In this document: positions 61,879 through 64,000 of the stretch, in pieces
How the letters are laid out: every line of letters begins with the position of its first letter
Numbering within the stretch: position 1 is the first letter of the stretch
DNA from: Chanos chanos
Lineage: Eukaryota > Chordata > Actinopteri > Gonorynchiformes > Chanidae
DNA: 64,000 nucleotides
NCBI RefSeq assembly: GCF_902362185.1
Contig: NC_044509.1
Coordinates: 8,349,947 to 8,413,946 of the forward strand
Direction: 5' to 3'
The notes under the pieces: model-generated
Databases searched by the model: none
Told to the model about the DNA's origin: nothing
Seen by the model: only the letters and a program-made list of their open reading frames with translations
Made by a program: the position numbers and the translations under genes

Positions 61879-62025
61879 CTCATCTCTACAGAATTTGGGT
61901 AATGCAAATAAGTTGTTGTTGGGGTTGTGTGGTCTCTATTGATTTGGCGTCCAATATCGAAATATTCTCGCTGCAAAGCCTGACAAATTTAACGTTACTC
62001 ATCCTCGAATCTGTGATCAAACGTA
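61879..62025 (-). pseudogene. Relic of a variable-exon tail
   Basis: Positions 61964-62015 match the tail region encoding DSRMSDLKFVRPYSQN (TGACAAATTTAACGTTACTC beside TGACAAATTTAAGGTCACTC in exon 16). An 85-bp gap leads to CTCATCTCTACAG, at the distance where exon 16 has its donor CTCACCTCTGAAG (83 bp). The donor GT would now read AT. The rest of the exon is missing. An orphan CSE lies 160 bp further upstream. Confidence 0.7.
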
Positions 62026-62183
62026 GCTCCTAAGTGTAGGTAGGCGGAGCGACACGGCATGCATTGGGTGCATTGAGTCAAAGTGTACCTGTATTGTTGA
62101 TCATGTTGTTTTTATGCTATAATGTTCAATTCATGTAACAGTCTGTGTGAATGATGCATTGCCGTCCTAACATTCTGGGAAAC

Positions 62184-62208
62184 GTTGTTCAGCATCGGCA
62201 CTTAGAGT
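62184..62208 (-). promoter_or_regulatory. Orphan, decayed CSE
   Basis: GTGCCGATGCTGAACAAC on the minus strand, flanked by ACTCTAA. It matches the exon 16 element except at several bases, including the CGCT core (now CGAT). It would be the promoter of the relic at 61879-62025 and probably no longer works. Confidence 0.55.
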
Positions 62209-63863
62209 AAGATGACTGAAAATGCATGACCTGAATGACCTACTGCATGTTCAACAGATGCTTAAGCTCTTTTCGTGAGCTTTTGAAAATAAATGAATGA
62301 ATGAATGAATGAATCAATCAATAAATCAATCAATCAATCAATCAACGTTTTCTGAAACTACAGAACATGAAATATCCTGATAGTTCTGAAGAACCTGTTA
62401 TAATGACACGTGTTTAACCTTTCAGAAAACCGAAGAAAACAGCACGCTACGCACACAAACACACACACACACATGTACCAGCACATACGCACACAAACAC
62501 ACATTAGAAAAAAAGGAATTCAGCACTTGTGCTAATCCGGAATTTTCCAGGCACACACACATACTCAACATTAACTGCAGATCGCCACAGAAATTACATT
62601 TTAATAAATTACTGCATTTAAGTATTTATTATTGGGGGTTAACAAAGTGGCAAATAAGAAATAACTGTTCGTTGTATAGCCATTTTATAGTTACACCCAC
62701 TGACAACTGCAGCTCTAAGACAACACAGAATAAACATGCTCTTCTTTTTTCAGTATGGTCTTGCAAAGAATCGACAATCATACATCAGCACATTCAAATT
62801 AATGACTATTTCTTACCTTTGTAGCACATGAATCCATGTCCCAGGAAGATGAGCATGAAAAAACAAGGAAAGAAAAATCAGGATTAGAGTAGTGAAAAAC
62901 TGATCATTCCTTCTACAGTGTATATCTGGCATAGAGAAATAGTTTTGAATCAGCCACAGATCCACAGAAATAATTACCAATTAGGGCAAACAGTCAGAGT
63001 TCAACTTATGAGATAGTTTAAACAAACATGAAAACCTTAAAAAGCTTTCCAACATCCTTAAAATCAGGGGTGCTGATTTATGATCTAGAATATTTGAAAG
63101 TTCAGGGCAGTATAGATTCTGTCATGTTCAAAAACAACGTGTCTGTTGACTCAGAATTTCCTCTGGGTAAAGTACAGGACACACTTTGCACACACTCACA
63201 CACTCCATGACTTTTTTCTCTCCATGATAAGTTTAGTTGTTCCAACAAAGACAAGAAAGACATATCGTTGATCAACCACAAACAACAACCACCATTTTAG
63301 TCAGTTCAATCTAGATCAGATGCCAGTATTCATATTTATTATGCTTTAACAAACTGCTTTAAAGCAGACATTCTTCATGCATGTTTAAATTGCAACCTTA
63401 CACTCATGAAACATGTTACTCACATAACAGCATTACCTTTTGATTTAAATACACTTCAAAAACAAATAAGACATATAGGACATCGAAAAACATTCAAACA
63501 ACAGAGAAATAATTTACTTTGAAACTTCGACTGCTATTCTGTACATTCTGCAACTGTATAAGCTCCAAAAACACGTTTGAGGATTATAGAAAATTTCTAA
63601 TACAGGGTCTGAATTTACGCTCATATAAAACTTGAAGTGCTCAAAAAATTCCAATGTCAATTTTTTTCACTGAACAATTGATAAATCAACTAAAGCACAA
63701 GTGTAAGACTGTAGTTAAGTGATTCCTATGTTGCATGTTTGCAGAGCCTTTCAAGTAAGGCTGTCTAAAGCAAAGCAGTACATAAATGTGCGAAAGAATA
63801 ATACATGGCCTCTCACAAAGAGAATGCTGTTAATCATAACCAGAAGAAACACATAAAAATTAC
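62209..63863. other. Intergenic between relic and the next upstream exon
   Basis: No gene I can support. AATG/AATC tetranucleotides lie at 62288-62344 and CA-rich DNA at 62451-62505. The region from 62700 to 63860 is plain AT-rich sequence. Confidence 0.5.
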
Positions 63864-64000
63864 CAGAGTGGGATATGTGGATCCTTCCCCAGGTCTATCA
63901 TGACAGTTCACGGCATTATTTAGGTTTCTCCTCAGAGTGTTATTATCAGGATGCACACCTTCATAAGATCCAACAAATTTGAAGTCACTGGTGTGTGACC
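63864..64000 (-). CDS. Partial variable exon 17 (tail only), runs off the window
   Basis: The last 45 codons before a phase-0 donor-like GTAAT are open. They include TSDFKFVGSYEG, and the DNA (AGTGACTTCAAATTTGT) aligns with AGTGACATCAAGTTTGT of the MSDIKFVRPY segment of the other tails. Downstream of that motif the sequence is unrelated to exons 1-16 (LRRNLNNAVNCHDRPGEGSTYPTL), so it is a third variable-exon subtype. The donor is weak by eye. Most of the exon lies beyond the right edge. Confidence 0.65.

Noticed and set aside
62813-62880. Possible small minus-strand exon with a GTAAG donor near 62818
   Set aside because: There is no acceptor AG close to the pyrimidine-rich stretch and no recognisable peptide.

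Overview
The window is a tandem array of clustered protocadherin (Pcdh) variable exons from a fish genome, all on the minus strand, so transcription runs from high to low coordinates. I call it a teleost because of the single large-exon cadherin architecture, the cytoplasmic tail with PVIPYYPPVY and MCGTTDSRMSD motifs (my memory of fish Pcdh2-type alpha/gamma clusters), and fish-type DNA transposons. The species, and alpha versus gamma status, cannot be decided here because the constant exons are not present; they should lie beyond coordinate 1.

Layout in coordinate order. Sixteen long variable exons (numbered 1-16 here from low to high coordinate, the reverse of transcription order) lie at 1086-3482, 6846-9236, 9908-12292, 13196-15577, 16572-18941, 19865-22246, 23264-25645, 26601-28988, 31381-33759, 35388-37757, 38716-41106, 41988-47658 (split by a transposon), 48618-50981, 51901-54282, 55056-57428 and 58763-61192. 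The tail of a seventeenth runs off the right edge at 63864-64000. Fifteen of the sixteen encode, uninterrupted, a signal peptide, six cadherin ectodomains, one membrane helix and a variable cytoplasmic stretch of about 80-90 residues. Each ends in frame (phase 0) at a splice donor, GAG|GTGAG in nearly all cases. About 160-270 bp upstream of every start lies a conserved promoter element with a CGCT core, the Pcdh CSE, which in mammals is bound by CTCF.

Exons 1, 2 and 16 form one subtype (FVGNI/FVGNV, VDILDIND/VEILDVND). Exons 3-15 form a second, closely related subtype (CAKTTPCALHLQ in EC1). When insertions are subtracted, the promoter-to-promoter spacing is about 3.0-3.4 kb through most of the array, so the array looks like successive tandem duplication of an exon plus its flank. 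The 3' part of every exon (EC6, membrane helix, tail) is almost identical between paralogs, while EC1-EC5 vary, as expected for homophilic recognition modules chosen one promoter at a time and spliced to shared constant exons.

The notable departures are these. A 3.3-kb CACTA/EnSpm-type transposon with 3-bp target duplication splits exon 12 just after its signal peptide. There are three decayed exon relics, at 29866-30075, 48490-48585 and 61879-62025, the last with an orphan CSE. A 776-bp near-identical EC2-EC4 tract is shared by exons 13 and 15, and a 428-bp EC6-membrane tract is shared by exons 2 and 12 across 35 kb. Two short hAT-like elements also occur. The remaining intergenic DNA holds microsatellites and no gene I can support.
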